Shown here: in pieces, positions 41,001 to 50,393 of the stretch | Numbering within the stretch: the first letter of the stretch is position 1 | Layout: every line of letters starts with the position of its first letter | Assembly: GCA_000632805.1 (NCBI GenBank) | Contig: CP007444.1 | Span: 5,010,772 to 5,074,771, forward strand | Direction: 5' to 3' | From: Dyella jiangningensis | GTDB taxonomy: Bacteria; Pseudomonadota; Gammaproteobacteria; Xanthomonadales; Rhodanobacteraceae | Length of the DNA stretch: 64,000 nucleotides | Notes under the pieces: generated by a model | What the model was told of the DNA's origin: nothing | What the model saw: only the letters and a program-made list of their open reading frames with translations | Database searches by the model: none | Translations under genes and position numbers: made by a program

Positions 41001-41025
41001 TGTAGGAGCGCACCCTGTGCGCGAC
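41001..41025 (+). repeat. Single REP arm
   Basis: TGTAGGAGCGCACC...GCGCGAC, one arm of the same family as 5273, without an inverted partner nearby. It lies 118 bp before long repeat copy B, the same order and orientation as at 8312/8414. Confidence 0.75.
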
Positions 41026-41142
41026 ATGCTTTTGCCCCGGCCTTCGGTTTCATCGTCCCGGCGAGGCCGGAGGCACTTTGCAACAGCCGAAGGCTGGTCA
41101 CCCAGTTTCGCCAGTCTCTGCCTGTCACGTTTCCGCCAACGG

Positions 41143-41454
41143 GCCGCCTACGCGGCGGGCGTTTCGATCTCCTGCCGGAGCTCGAGTCACTTTTCTTTTG
41201 CTGGCCCAAAAGAAAAGTAACCCAAAGAAAATGGCCTTTAGAGCCAAGGCTCGTAGCGATATGTGGATAGAAGCGTCGGTCGACCGAGGTTAACCGGGAC
41301 AAGCTCGTTACTACCTCACACGGCGCCGCTACACCGCAATGCGCCATAGCGAAGAAGACTTAAAGCAACTTCGTTGGGTCGTGAGGAAATCTATAGGTGC
41401 CGCGCTTCCCCCTCTCCCCTTCGGGGAGAGGGCCGGGGTGAGGGGCGGGTGCTC
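41143..41454 (+). repeat. Long dispersed repeat, copy B
   Basis: A 312-bp segment matching copy A at 8414-8795 along its length, on the same strand. Here the inner palindrome is compact: ACTTTTCTTTTGCTGGCCC then AAAAGAAAAGT. It ends with the CCCTCTCCCC-TTC-GGGGAGAGGG hairpin and GGGGCGGGTGCTC. The 711-bp gap 40830-41540 holds only this element and its REP arm; no gene was found. Confidence 0.8.
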
Positions 41455-41540
41455 TCGGAAGCGTCGAACGACACGGCTTTCCATGCCGCGACGAAGATCA
41501 CCACGCCAAGCCCCACCTATCACACAAACCCCACCAACCC

Positions 41541-41900
41541 TCACGACCTATCCGGCTGCTCCAGCCACGCGTCCAGCAAGGCCGCATCGGATTCATCAAT
41601 GGCCACGATGCGGTAGCCGGCCCAGATCTGCCCGGGGCTGGCGGCGGCTTCGTGCCATTGTTCCTGGATCCCGACTTCGATGGATTGCGGGGCGCTGCCC
41701 AGGCCGGGCAGCGACAGGCTGACCTGGTAGATCGCTTCGCTGCGCGGCGGATGCGCGCTGATCAGCAGCATGCCGTTGGCGGACAGATTGCCGAGGTGAC
41801 CGATCGGCTGGCCGCTGATGACATCGGTGACGACGGCGGTGAAGTTGGCGCGCTTGCGTTGTGCGCGGCGCTGGTCGATGGAGGTGATGTTTTCGCTCAT
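41541..41900 (-). CDS. PilZ-domain protein
   Basis: A 119-residue single PilZ domain: N-terminal QRRAQRKRANF resembles the RxxxR c-di-GMP motif, and HLGNLSANGMLLIS the DxSxxG motif (here N-L-S-A-N-G, with Asn replacing Asp). So c-di-GMP binding is likely but the motif is imperfect. It follows the DUF1631 gene by 5 bp, a known pairing in Xanthomonadales. Cytoplasmic. Start ATG at 41900. Confidence 0.8.
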   Translation of the reverse strand: MSENITSIDQRRAQRKRANFTAVVTDVISGQPIGHLGNLSANGMLLISAHPPRSEAIYQVSLSLPGLGSAPQSIEVGIQEQWHEAAASPGQIWAGYRIVAIDESDAALLDAWLEQPDRS

Positions 41901-41905
41901 GCCGG

Positions 41906-44200
41906 TCACGCTCCCTGCCGCGGCGGCGTGGTCATCGGGCGGGTCACCTGGCGCAGGTGGCTGGTCAGGGCCTGCCACGCGCGATCGAGCAGGTTGTCGC
42001 GCACATGGGCCATCTCGCGCACGCGGCCGCAGGCCATTTCGTGGGCGAGGTGCTGCAAGGACACTTCCTCGTCGCGCAGGCCGCGACGCGTCACGAACAG
42101 GCCATTGCCGGAGACCGGGGAATACCAGGCGAGCTTGCGCTGGGTGACGCGGCCGCTGTTGGGGTCGATGAATTCGAACCACGTGCCGAAAGGCAGCTGG
42201 CGCAGGCGTTGGTAGATGCGGTGTTCGGGCGATTCGGGTGCGTCAGGTACGGGCGGCGGCGCGGGTGCCACAGCGGGCGTTTCGGGAGCGACGTGCTCGC
42301 CAAGCCGCTGGTGCTGCTTGAGCTTGAGCGCAAGCTCCGTCGTGGTGGCGGTGTTGTCGCTTGCGTTGGCGGCCGGCGCGGTGGCGGAAATGCCGAGCAA
42401 GCGCTGCGCAACCTGTACGGCTTCTTCGGCATGCATGCCGATCTGCTGCAGGCCCGATTCCACTTCCGATTGCAGCAGTCCCTGGTCGGCCACGGGTTGC
42501 TGGCCGAGCAGCTGATCGGTGATGCGCAGGCGCAGCGCGAACGCTTCGCTGTCCTCGCCATGGCGCAATAGCGTTAGCGCCAGCACGTCGGACCAGGCGC
42601 GCTCCAGCAGCGTGCGCAACAGTCCGCGCGGGTTGCAGCGCTCGAAGCGCTCGGTCATCAGATCGGCTGCGCGGCGGCGCGCCTGCTCCAGGCGTTCACG
42701 GCCCTGCATGGCCTCCACCTGCCGCCGCTCGGCGATCTGCGCCTTGCGGTTGAGCAGGCCCAGATGGTGTTCGATATCGGCCAGCAGGCTGGTGTAGAGG
42801 CCGGTGCTTGGCGGTTCACGCCGTGCACGATCCACCAGCTGGTTGAGCTTGGCCGCCAGCGAACGATCGACATCGCCGTCGGGCACGTCCAGCCAATCGT
42901 TGGCGGCTTCGGTGACCATCCCAAGCAGCTTGCGCGCGGGATGCTCCCGCTGGTTGAAGAAACCCTTGTCGGCAACGGCCATGCGCAACAATGGCAGCTG
43001 CAAGTCGCCGAGCAGTGAATGCGCGCTGCCGTCGTGCTGAAGCTGGTGCCCGAGTTGCTCGAACAACATGGCGACCAGTTCCACCGTGTCGCCCTGTTCG
43101 TCGGACAGATGCGTCTGGTGCGCGCCCGCCGGCTTACCGGTGTTGAGCTGAGTAAGCAGTTCTTCGCGCAGTGCGTGTGCGCTGCGCAGTTCGCGCCGAG
43201 CGTGGTCGGCCACGTCGGAAACATGCAGCTGCAGCGCGTCGAGCGCGAGCTGCAGCTCTTCGGGTGTCGCGGACCGTCCGCTCGGGTGATAGCTCAGCGC
43301 GCCCTGGCCGGCACGATGCTGGGCCAGCATTTCGCGCAGGTTGTCCAGTACTGCGATGCTGTCGCTGCGACCGGGCGCTGGAAGCGTGGAGGTGGTCGCC
43401 GCTGGCGCGGGCGCCTGGCGCACGACTTGGCCTGTTGCGTTGTCGCCGGCGTTGCCGCGAGGCTGACGTTCGGTCTGCGTGCGCGACGTGGTCGGGAAGG
43501 CGCGCAGCTGGGGAAGAATGCCGTCGGCCCGCAGGTGTTCGTTGACGGTGTCGTACAGCGAACCCAGCGCACCCACCACCGCGGTGTCGAAGCTCTGCAG
43601 CATCAGCACGTGGTGGTCAACCGGAAAATCGGGCAAGACCGCGCCGCCCTCGCGAAACGCCGAAGCCAGCGCCTGAGGACCCAGCGGCAGATCCTCGCCC
43701 TCCAATGGCGGCTGGCTCACCAGCACAGCGAAGCGATAGCCAAGTTCGAACAGCGGCGATCCGTGCCGTGCCTCGCCGCGCGCCACCAGGGTCTGCACGG
43801 CGACATGTTGCTCATGTTCGGCCTGGTCGAGCAGTTCGAGTGGCCGATGGGCAGGCAGGTGGGCTTGGGAGGCGGCGCCAGCCGCGCCCAGCCCGCTGAA
43901 ATGCTTGCGTACGCCCTCGAGAAAGCTGCGTTCCAGCAATGGACGATGCTGTTGCAGCAGCTGGCGGCTGAACAGGCACCGCTGTTGTTCGAGATTGTTA
44001 CGGGATCGCTCTGCCCGTGAATACAGGCGTTGCTCGACGTCGAACAGGCAGGCGCGCAAGGGCGCTTCGAGCCAGCTCACGCAGAGCGCATGGGTTTCTT
44101 CGATCAGGCGTCGCGCGCGCGGCGACCAGCCAGCGTTGTCGGGGCGTGCGTCCCGATCGAAGGCAAACGACTGACGTCGACCCTGCTGTTCGACATCCAT
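41906..44200 (-). CDS. DUF1631 family protein
   Basis: A 764-residue, mostly helical protein with a low-complexity linker of Ala/Pro/Thr around residues 240-275 and a C-terminal region (LRQLPFGTWFEFIDPNSGRVTQRKLAWYSPVSGNGLFVTRRG) that looks like a PilZ-like beta barrel lacking the RxxxR motif. DUF1631 proteins are long, annotated historically as thymidine-phosphorylase-related without support. It is coupled to a PilZ gene, which suggests a c-di-GMP-linked process. Start at 44200 with AAGG upstream. No membrane segments. Confidence 0.8.
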   Translation of the reverse strand: MDVEQQGRRQSFAFDRDARPDNAGWSPRARRLIEETHALCVSWLEAPLRACLFDVEQRLYSRAERSRNNLEQQRCLFSRQLLQQHRPLLERSFLEGVRKHFSGLGAAGAASQAHLPAHRPLELLDQAEHEQHVAVQTLVARGEARHGSPLFELGYRFAVLVSQPPLEGEDLPLGPQALASAFREGGAVLPDFPVDHHVLMLQSFDTAVVGALGSLYDTVNEHLRADGILPQLRAFPTTSRTQTERQPRGNAGDNATGQVVRQAPAPAATTSTLPAPGRSDSIAVLDNLREMLAQHRAGQGALSYHPSGRSATPEELQLALDALQLHVSDVADHARRELRSAHALREELLTQLNTGKPAGAHQTHLSDEQGDTVELVAMLFEQLGHQLQHDGSAHSLLGDLQLPLLRMAVADKGFFNQREHPARKLLGMVTEAANDWLDVPDGDVDRSLAAKLNQLVDRARREPPSTGLYTSLLADIEHHLGLLNRKAQIAERRQVEAMQGRERLEQARRRAADLMTERFERCNPRGLLRTLLERAWSDVLALTLLRHGEDSEAFALRLRITDQLLGQQPVADQGLLQSEVESGLQQIGMHAEEAVQVAQRLLGISATAPAANASDNTATTTELALKLKQHQRLGEHVAPETPAVAPAPPPVPDAPESPEHRIYQRLRQLPFGTWFEFIDPNSGRVTQRKLAWYSPVSGNGLFVTRRGLRDEEVSLQHLAHEMACGRVREMAHVRDNLLDRAWQALTSHLRQVTRPMTTPPRQGA

Positions 44201-44371
44201 GACAGACCTTGTGAATTTCCCCCCGGAATGACCCGAGTGTAGGGTCTCCGGCCTGGACGCTGCCATCGGCTGGATGGGGGAGGGACGGGCGAAGGAATCG
44301 GCCAGATGGGCAAAACGTGACGCAGTGCGGGACAAGCCCGGCCTGGCGGTAGAGGGCACCGCCAGTCCAGG

Positions 44372-45496
44372 CTACAGGTCCGCGGGAAGCACTACGGCAT
44401 GCGGCGACCTGGTTACGTCCGGACCACAGTTGTTGCCCGGGCGGGGCACCACCACGATGGCCCCGGGAGGAAAGGTGGTGTGCAGGCGCAGCCGCATGCC
44501 GGGCGTGATGTAGAGCTTGCCATCGTGCCCCAGCAAGAGGGCGCAATTCAGGTTCATACGATCGGCCATGTGCTGGAAGCCGGCCGGCCCGGCCACCATC
44601 AGCGCGGTGGCGGCGATATCCGCATGGACCGCATCGTCGCTGAGCACGCTGGTGGCGGCGCTCGCCCGCTGTGGCCAGCCCGTGCGCGTGTCCACGATGT
44701 GGCCGAGGTCGGGAGTCGAAGCACGGTGGCGCTGGTAGTCACCGGAGGAGGCCAGCGATTCGCCACCGTCCAGGTCCACGCTTCCCAGCACGCCCGCCGG
44801 GGCGCTGACCCCAACACGCCAGGCGTGCCCATGGTTTCGGCCGACCGCCATGACGAAGCCACCGAGGTAGATCAGCGCATGATCAATGCCGTGGCTGGCG
44901 AGCAATTGCTTCACCTGCGCCGAGGCATAGCCTTCGGACAAGCCATTGATGTCGATCGATACGGCGGGATTGTCGGTGCTGACGGTCCCGTCGGCCGCGA
45001 CGTGGACGTCGTCCATGTCCGGGCGCTCATCGAGCAGGGTCTTCACTTCGTTGTCAGAGGGTGCAGCCGTCTGCACGGGATAGCGACTGGTATGGAAACC
45101 CCAGGCGCCGATCAAGCGACCGGCCGCGGCATTGAACAGCCCGTCGGTCTGGGCGAAGCCGATCTGCGCACGCCGGATCAGGTCAGCGACATCCGCCGGT
45201 ACGCGATACGACTGTCCTTTGGCCAGCGCATCGTTCAGCCGGGTCAGCTCGCTCGGCTCCCAGGGATGCCAGGTGTGATGGTCGTGGATGAAAAGCCGGC
45301 CGATGTCCTGCAGCGCGGCATCCGCATCGTCGCGGCTGGGCGTCAGCAGCCCGATGCGCGCACGCGTGCCGAACACCAGAAATTCCCCCTGCACCGGCTG
45401 CAGGGGACGCAGCCACAGGAACAGGCCGGTCAGCAGGGCAAACGCGGCGATCACGATGCCGGCGCGAATCGCCGGCTTCTGCGGGCGGGATCTCAT
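44372..45496 (-). CDS. FAD:protein FMN transferase (ApbE family), NosX-like
   Basis: Attaches FMN covalently to a Thr or Ser of a target protein outside the cytoplasm. The 374-residue protein has an N-terminal membrane anchor (AGIVIAAFALLTGLFLWLRPL) and ApbE motifs: LFNAAAGRLIGAWGF, VSIDINGLSEGYA, LIYLGGFVMAVG, and the metal site HIVDTRTGWPQRASAATSVL. It lies next to nosZ, and NosR carries the FMN acceptor motif, so its role is very likely NosX, flavinylating NosR. It may be co-transcribed with nosZ past a hairpin. Confidence 0.9.
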   Translation of the reverse strand: MRSRPQKPAIRAGIVIAAFALLTGLFLWLRPLQPVQGEFLVFGTRARIGLLTPSRDDADAALQDIGRLFIHDHHTWHPWEPSELTRLNDALAKGQSYRVPADVADLIRRAQIGFAQTDGLFNAAAGRLIGAWGFHTSRYPVQTAAPSDNEVKTLLDERPDMDDVHVAADGTVSTDNPAVSIDINGLSEGYASAQVKQLLASHGIDHALIYLGGFVMAVGRNHGHAWRVGVSAPAGVLGSVDLDGGESLASSGDYQRHRASTPDLGHIVDTRTGWPQRASAATSVLSDDAVHADIAATALMVAGPAGFQHMADRMNLNCALLLGHDGKLYITPGMRLRLHTTFPPGAIVVVPRPGNNCGPDVTRSPHAVVLPADL

Positions 45497-45538
45497 GGGT
45501 ACTCCGGAGACGGCGGATTGCCCGCCGCCATGAAAAGG

Positions 45539-45566
45539 CAGGGGCGTCGTCGCGACGACGCCCCTG
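45539..45566 (-). terminator. Hairpin between nosZ and apbE
   Basis: A 28-base perfect palindrome, CAGGGGCGTCGTCG / CGACGACGCCCCTG, followed on the minus strand by CCTTTTCATGG. A likely terminator of nosZ, perhaps partial, since apbE starts 43 bp further on the same strand. Confidence 0.75.
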
Positions 45567-45578
45567 GTGCTGCGGTTT

Positions 45579-47522
45579 TCAACCTTCCACGATCAGGCGC
45601 GAGCGCATTTCCAGGTGCAGCGCATGGCAGAAATGCGTGCAGTAGCACCAGAAGATGCCGGGCTTGTCCGCCACGAACGTCACCGACTTCGTCTCCTGCG
45701 GATTGACGATGAAGTTGATGTTGTACTTCGGAATGCCGAAGCCGTGCGTCAGGTCCTCGACCTTGTCGTGGTTGGTCAGCGTGATGGTGACGATGTCGCC
45801 CTTCTTCACGTTGAACTCGCGCATCGAGTACGCCGGCGCCTGCGACATCAGCCGGATGTGCACCTTGTTGCCGTTGCGCTCGATCGTGCTCTCCTCCTTG
45901 CTCTTGACCGCGTTGGGGAACTCGTTGAGATCGTAGATCTGGCGTGTCTTGATGATGTCGGCGCGCACGATGATCGCGTCATGCGGTTCCGGATACGCCG
46001 TGTGGTCGTGGATCAGCTTCATCTTGTCGCCGGAGATGTCGATGAGCTGTTCGGTTTCCACGTGCAGCGGGCCCACGGGCAGGAAGCGATCCTTCGAGAA
46101 CTTGTTGCCCGAGTTGTAGAACTTGCCGTCCGGTTCCTTGGTCTCGCCCATCGAGGTGTAGCCATGGCCCGGCTGGTAATGCACGTCGACGGTATCGAGG
46201 ATCACCTTGGCCTTGGCGTCGCCCTTGAACTGCGCAATGGCGGCGTCCACGCTCCATTTCACGATCTTGCTGTCCAGGAACAGCGTGGTGTACGCGTTGC
46301 CGCGGCCATCGAAGCCGGTGTGCAGGGGGCCCAGGCCCACGTTGGGCTCGGCGACCACGGCATCGCGCGGCTTGGCCAGCTCGCCATCGAACCACTTGTT
46401 CACCAGCGCGAGGTCGATCACCGAGCAGGTCGGCGACAGCTTGCCGGAGCAGACGAAATACTTGCCGTCCGGGCTGGCGTTGACGCCATGCGGGTTCTTC
46501 GGAATCGGCACATAGCAGGTCAGTGCCGTCTTCGGATCGGCGTTGGCCTCCTTGCGGCCATCGACCACCGGCACCTTGGAGTCGCCGATGGTGGTGGCCT
46601 TGCCCGCTGCCACGGCGGCTTCGATGCGTGCGATGTTGAAGAACACGCAGGCGTCCTGTTCCGCGGACATCATGTCCTCGTAGTGGATGCCGTTCTCGGT
46701 GTTGTACTGGTTGGACGCGGCGAGCTTGCCGTCGTAGGTGGTGGCGACCAGGTCCATGTTGCCGTCGATGCGGCACTGCCAGCGCACTTCCATGGTTTCC
46801 GCATCGAGGCAGCTGAACAGGCAGCCGTACTTCTCCGGCGAGTTTTCATCGTGGCCGTCGTTGGGCAGCGGAATGTGGAACTCGGCACCGGCGAACACGC
46901 GCGTGGTGTAGTTGATCGACGCGTCCACCGGGTCGCGCTTGTCCGGGAACAGGCCGTGATGGCCCTGCACGTTCGGCAGCTCGGTGATCTTGTCCACCTC
47001 GAAGGTGTCACCGCGGATGCGTGCCACGCGGGCGTTCAACTTGTCGTTGACCCAGAAGTGCTTGCCATCGTACGTGCCGTCCTTGTACGAGCCATGCACG
47101 TGGTGCGTGTCGCCCGTCCAGTACTTGAGCTGGCCGTCCGGGCGCGTGCCGATGATGGCGCGCGACTCGTTGGTGATGCCCCAGCCCACCATCGGGTCGA
47201 TGTTGAAAACCGGAATGCGCTTGATCGTGCGACCGGACGGGCAGCCGAAGATGCGCACTTCGCCGGAGTGGCCGCCGGACGAAATGATGTAGTAGCTGTC
47301 CAGCTTGCCTGGCGGCACATCGTAAGCACCATGTTCGGCAGGCGCCGCGGCAGGCGCCAGACCGGCAGCGGTCTTCTCACCAGCCGGCTGAGAAGCACCG
47401 CACGCCGTCAGGCCCAATGCCGCGCCGGTACCGGCGAGACCGGCCATTGCAGTGGTGCCAAGAAATTTCCTTCGGCTCGGATCGATCGCCGAATAGCCGT
47501 CCTTCGTTTCGTTACCGCTCAT
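45579..47522 (-). CDS. nosZ: Nitrous-oxide reductase, Tat-exported
   Basis: Reduces N2O to N2 in the periplasm. The 647-residue precursor has a twin-arginine signal (DPSRRKFLGTTAMAGLAG). The beta-propeller with CuZ His motifs is visible (TGDTHHVHGS, GHHGLF, VDVHYQPGHGYTS, PEPHDAI), and the C-terminal cupredoxin has the CuA site CYCTHFCHALHLEM. Tat export and a partner NosR mark clade I. Oddly, the CuA loop reads C-T-H-F-C where typical clade I enzymes have C-S-W-F-C, and HLEM is more like clade II. It diverges from the cytochrome-nosR operon. Confidence 0.97.
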   Translation of the reverse strand: MSGNETKDGYSAIDPSRRKFLGTTAMAGLAGTGAALGLTACGASQPAGEKTAAGLAPAAAPAEHGAYDVPPGKLDSYYIISSGGHSGEVRIFGCPSGRTIKRIPVFNIDPMVGWGITNESRAIIGTRPDGQLKYWTGDTHHVHGSYKDGTYDGKHFWVNDKLNARVARIRGDTFEVDKITELPNVQGHHGLFPDKRDPVDASINYTTRVFAGAEFHIPLPNDGHDENSPEKYGCLFSCLDAETMEVRWQCRIDGNMDLVATTYDGKLAASNQYNTENGIHYEDMMSAEQDACVFFNIARIEAAVAAGKATTIGDSKVPVVDGRKEANADPKTALTCYVPIPKNPHGVNASPDGKYFVCSGKLSPTCSVIDLALVNKWFDGELAKPRDAVVAEPNVGLGPLHTGFDGRGNAYTTLFLDSKIVKWSVDAAIAQFKGDAKAKVILDTVDVHYQPGHGYTSMGETKEPDGKFYNSGNKFSKDRFLPVGPLHVETEQLIDISGDKMKLIHDHTAYPEPHDAIIVRADIIKTRQIYDLNEFPNAVKSKEESTIERNGNKVHIRLMSQAPAYSMREFNVKKGDIVTITLTNHDKVEDLTHGFGIPKYNINFIVNPQETKSVTFVADKPGIFWCYCTHFCHALHLEMRSRLIVEG

Positions 47523-47592
47523 CTGCGCATCCCTCTTTGGTCGCGTCGGTTCAAGACGACGCGGACTCTAGGGTTCGCTGTGCGCCATGCAA

Positions 47593-47606
47593 TTGATGCA
47601 AGTCAC
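47593..47606. promoter_or_regulatory. Candidate FNR/DNR-type box in the nosZ-nosR divergent region
   Basis: TTGAT-GCAA-GTCAC matches the FNR consensus TTGAT-N4-ATCAA at 8 of 10 positions. It lies about 70 bp upstream of nosZ and 160 bp upstream of the cytochrome gene. Control of nos genes by FNR/DNR proteins is known in other denitrifiers. The rest of the 244-bp gap shows no other clear signal. Confidence 0.4.
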
Positions 47607-47766
47607 GCGCAGCCGAAGTTGCGTTCGTTGCACGGGGTATCGATTGCCACAGGGCTGACGCACGTCAAGGTGAAATCGGCACTCCGCTGCTCTCATCTTC
47701 GCGTCGTCCGATGCAGTCAGCGTTTGCACGTGCACGACCCGCATCCGTACCCAGGGAATTCAATCG

Positions 47767-48186
47767 ATGAAAGTCAGACATCTTGGTGGCCCGCTGATTG
47801 TCGCGGCGGCCACGCTTCTTGCTGCGTGTGGTGGTGGCGACAAGACCGCATCGTCCGCTGCTGCATCGTCATCGCCCACGGTGGCGGTCGAGGCAGCAGC
47901 CAGCCAGCCTGCAGCGGCGCCTGCCGCCGAGCCATCGCCCGGCGAAAAGGTGTACCAGGGCACGTGTGTGATGTGCCATGGCAGCCCGGCCGTCGGTGCT
48001 CCCGTACTCGGCAACAAGGACGACTGGGCGCCGCGTGTCGCGCAGGGCAAGGACGTGCTCTACAAGCACGCGCTGGAGGGCTTCACCGGAGAGAAGGGCG
48101 CGATGCCGGCTCACGGCGGCAACCCGAGCCTCGACGAGACGGCGATCAAGGCCGCCGTCGATTACATGGTCAGCAAGGCGCAATAG
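47767..48186 (+). CDS. Lipoprotein cytochrome c (single haem), nos cluster
   Basis: A 139-residue protein with a lipoprotein signal (LLAACGGG, Cys21), an Ala/Ser/Pro-rich linker, and a C-terminal cytochrome c5-like domain with haem motif CVMCH (Cys67, Cys70, His71) and a likely axial Met114 in KGAMPAHGG. It sits 14 bp before nosR, so it is a probable electron donor to NosZ, in the position of nosC-type genes. Membrane-anchored on the periplasmic side. Confidence 0.88.
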   Translation: MKVRHLGGPLIVAAATLLAACGGGDKTASSAAASSSPTVAVEAAASQPAAAPAAEPSPGEKVYQGTCVMCHGSPAVGAPVLGNKDDWAPRVAQGKDVLYKHALEGFTGEKGAMPAHGGNPSLDETAIKAAVDYMVSKAQ

Positions 48187-48200
48187 GGCAGAGGCGCGTC

Positions 48201-50393
48201 ATGAGCATGGAAGGCTTGCGCCATGGGCATGGCGCTGCTTCGCGGTGCAACCATCGATTTGGATGGCTATACGTCCTTGTCCTGTTCGGCTATCTGCTGT
48301 TGGGGAGCGGCCAGGTCCTGGCTGGTTCCTACGAGGCTGAGCTGCCGCCCGCGATGTTCGCAAGCCCCGAGCTGTGCCGATACGCGCCGTGCGGCAGCGT
48401 GCTGCCGGAGGCCGAGCGCTTTTCGCTGCGCAAGGGCCAGCCTGCCTATGTGGAAGGCATCCGCCAGCGCAACGGCCATGACGAAGTCGTCGGCTACGTG
48501 TTTCTGTCCACCGATACCACGCCCGATATCGTCGGCTATTCGGGCAAGCCCATCGTCACCCTGGTGGGCATGGATGCACAGGGCCGCATCACGGGCGTGC
48601 GCATCCTTCGCCACAGCGAGCCGATCCTGCTGGCGGGCATCCCCGAAGAGAAACTCGTGGGCTATGTCGCCCAGTACACCGGCAAACCCGCCGGTGCGCA
48701 TTTCGAACTCGGCCGCGCCGATGGCACGAACGTGCCGATGGACGCCATCAGCGGCGCCACCGTCACCGTGCTGGCCGAGAACCAGATGGTGGGGCGGGGC
48801 AGCTACGCGGTGGCACGCCAGGTCGGGCTGATCCATGCCGTGGAACGTCCCCAGGCTCGGTTTGTCGATGCGGCTGCGCCGCCCGATTGGACAGCCCTGG
48901 TCGCCGAGGGAAGCATCGGCCATCTCAAAGTGATGCCCGAGCAAGTCGGCGAGCCACGTTCCGCGCAGCCCTTCATCGACCTGTGGTTTGGATACCTCAA
49001 TGCACCGGCCGTGGGCAAGGCCGTATTGGGCGAAGCGGGTTACCAGCGCTTGATGGCCGACCTGAAGCCGGGCGAGCACGCGATCTTCATCGTGAACAGC
49101 GGCAGCAGTTCGTTCAAGGGCTCGGCTTTTGTGCGCGGCGGCGTGTACGACCGCATTCAGGTCACCCAGGACGCCGACACCTACCAGTTCGGTGATGGCG
49201 ATTACCGCAACCTCTATCACGTCGATGTTGCGGGGGTGCCGTCGTACGACGAGTCCGGCATCTTCGTCCTGCGCGGCAAGTCATTTTCCGCAGCGTATCC
49301 GTGGCGGCTTGCGTTCCTGTCCAAGCATGCCGACGACCATGGCACTGCAGACTTCGCCAACTTCAATGCCGAGTATTGGCTGCCGGCGCGATATCTCGAA
49401 GGCGGGCGTCCGGCCATCGAAACGCCGACACCCGCATGGGTGAAGCTGTGGAAGGCCAAGGCGCTCACCATCGCGACCTTCGTGACGCTGCTGCTGTCTG
49501 TCGCCGTGTTCTACGCGTTGCGCATGCGTTGGGCTGCGCGCTCGCGGCGCAATGACAAGCGCTGGATCCTCTGGCCGCATATTGCCGCGTGGGTGATTGC
49601 GGTTGGCTTCGTCGGTGCGATGCAGTTGGCGCAGCCGTCGGTGGTGCAGGTGCTCACGCTGATCCACGCGCCGTTCGATGGCTGGCGCTGGGATCTCTTC
49701 CTCAGCGATCCATTGATATTCCTGTTCTGGGTCTTCATCGCCGTCACCATCGCCTTGTGGGGCCGAGGCGTGTTCTGCGGCTGGCTCTGCCCCTATGGCT
49801 CGATGAGCGAACTGCTGTTCCGCGGTGCGCGACGGATCGGTCTTGGTCGGTGGCAATTCGCACTGCCGTCGCGCTGGCATCATCGCCTGCGCTGGATGAA
49901 GTACGTCGTATTGCTGGTGCTGGTGGCGGCCTCGTTCCACTCCATGGCCTTGGCCGAGCGTATGGCGGAGGTGGAGCCGTTCAAGACCACCTTCATGGTT
50001 CACGTGTGGAATCGCAGCTGGCCGTTCGTGCTGTTCTGGTCGGCGCTGGTCGCGCTCTCCATGTTCGTCGAGCGGCCCTTCTGCAAATACCTGTGTCCGC
50101 TGGGCGCCGCGCTGGCGCTGCCGTCACGATTCCGTCTGTTCGGCCTGAAGCGCAAAGCCGAGTGCACCACCTGCAAGGCGTGCGCGGTGGGCTGCGGCTC
50201 ACAGGCGATCGACCCGCAGGGACGGATCGATCCCTCCGAGTGCATGCAGTGCCTGGATTGCCTGGTGCTCTATCACGACGACCATGCCTGCCCGCCGCTC
50301 AGCTCCGAACGCAAGCGGCGCGCCAAGGCCGGCCTACCGCTGACACCGATCGGCCGCGATGGCCACTTCATCCCGATCAAGCTGGTTGAATGA
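48201..50393 (+). CDS. nosR: NosR, membrane flavo-iron-sulfur protein for N2O reduction
   Basis: Feeds electrons from the quinol pool towards NosZ. The 730-residue protein has an N-terminal membrane or signal segment (LYVLVLFGYLLLGSG), a periplasmic FMN-binding domain with the covalent site D181-AI-SGAT187, about five membrane helices, two CxxxCP motifs (CGWLCPYG, CKYLCPLG) and a C-terminal pair of 4Fe-4S motifs (CTTCKACAVGC, CMQCLDCLVLYHDDHAC). Start ATG at 48201 after GAGG. The same frame stays open far upstream opposite nosZ, but that part is not protein-like. Overlaps nosD (ATGA). Confidence 0.96.
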   Translation: MSMEGLRHGHGAASRCNHRFGWLYVLVLFGYLLLGSGQVLAGSYEAELPPAMFASPELCRYAPCGSVLPEAERFSLRKGQPAYVEGIRQRNGHDEVVGYVFLSTDTTPDIVGYSGKPIVTLVGMDAQGRITGVRILRHSEPILLAGIPEEKLVGYVAQYTGKPAGAHFELGRADGTNVPMDAISGATVTVLAENQMVGRGSYAVARQVGLIHAVERPQARFVDAAAPPDWTALVAEGSIGHLKVMPEQVGEPRSAQPFIDLWFGYLNAPAVGKAVLGEAGYQRLMADLKPGEHAIFIVNSGSSSFKGSAFVRGGVYDRIQVTQDADTYQFGDGDYRNLYHVDVAGVPSYDESGIFVLRGKSFSAAYPWRLAFLSKHADDHGTADFANFNAEYWLPARYLEGGRPAIETPTPAWVKLWKAKALTIATFVTLLLSVAVFYALRMRWAARSRRNDKRWILWPHIAAWVIAVGFVGAMQLAQPSVVQVLTLIHAPFDGWRWDLFLSDPLIFLFWVFIAVTIALWGRGVFCGWLCPYGSMSELLFRGARRIGLGRWQFALPSRWHHRLRWMKYVVLLVLVAASFHSMALAERMAEVEPFKTTFMVHVWNRSWPFVLFWSALVALSMFVERPFCKYLCPLGAALALPSRFRLFGLKRKAECTTCKACAVGCGSQAIDPQGRIDPSECMQCLDCLVLYHDDHACPPLSSERKRRAKAGLPLTPIGRDGHFIPIKLVE

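Noticed and set aside
45567..48200. Very long open frame on the plus strand opposite nosZ, continuous with nosR
   Set aside because: It is the mirror of strong codon bias in nosZ in high-GC DNA. The translation is rich in Arg, Val and His without domains, while nosZ on the other strand is certain. nosR starts at 48201 with a ribosome binding site and a membrane segment.
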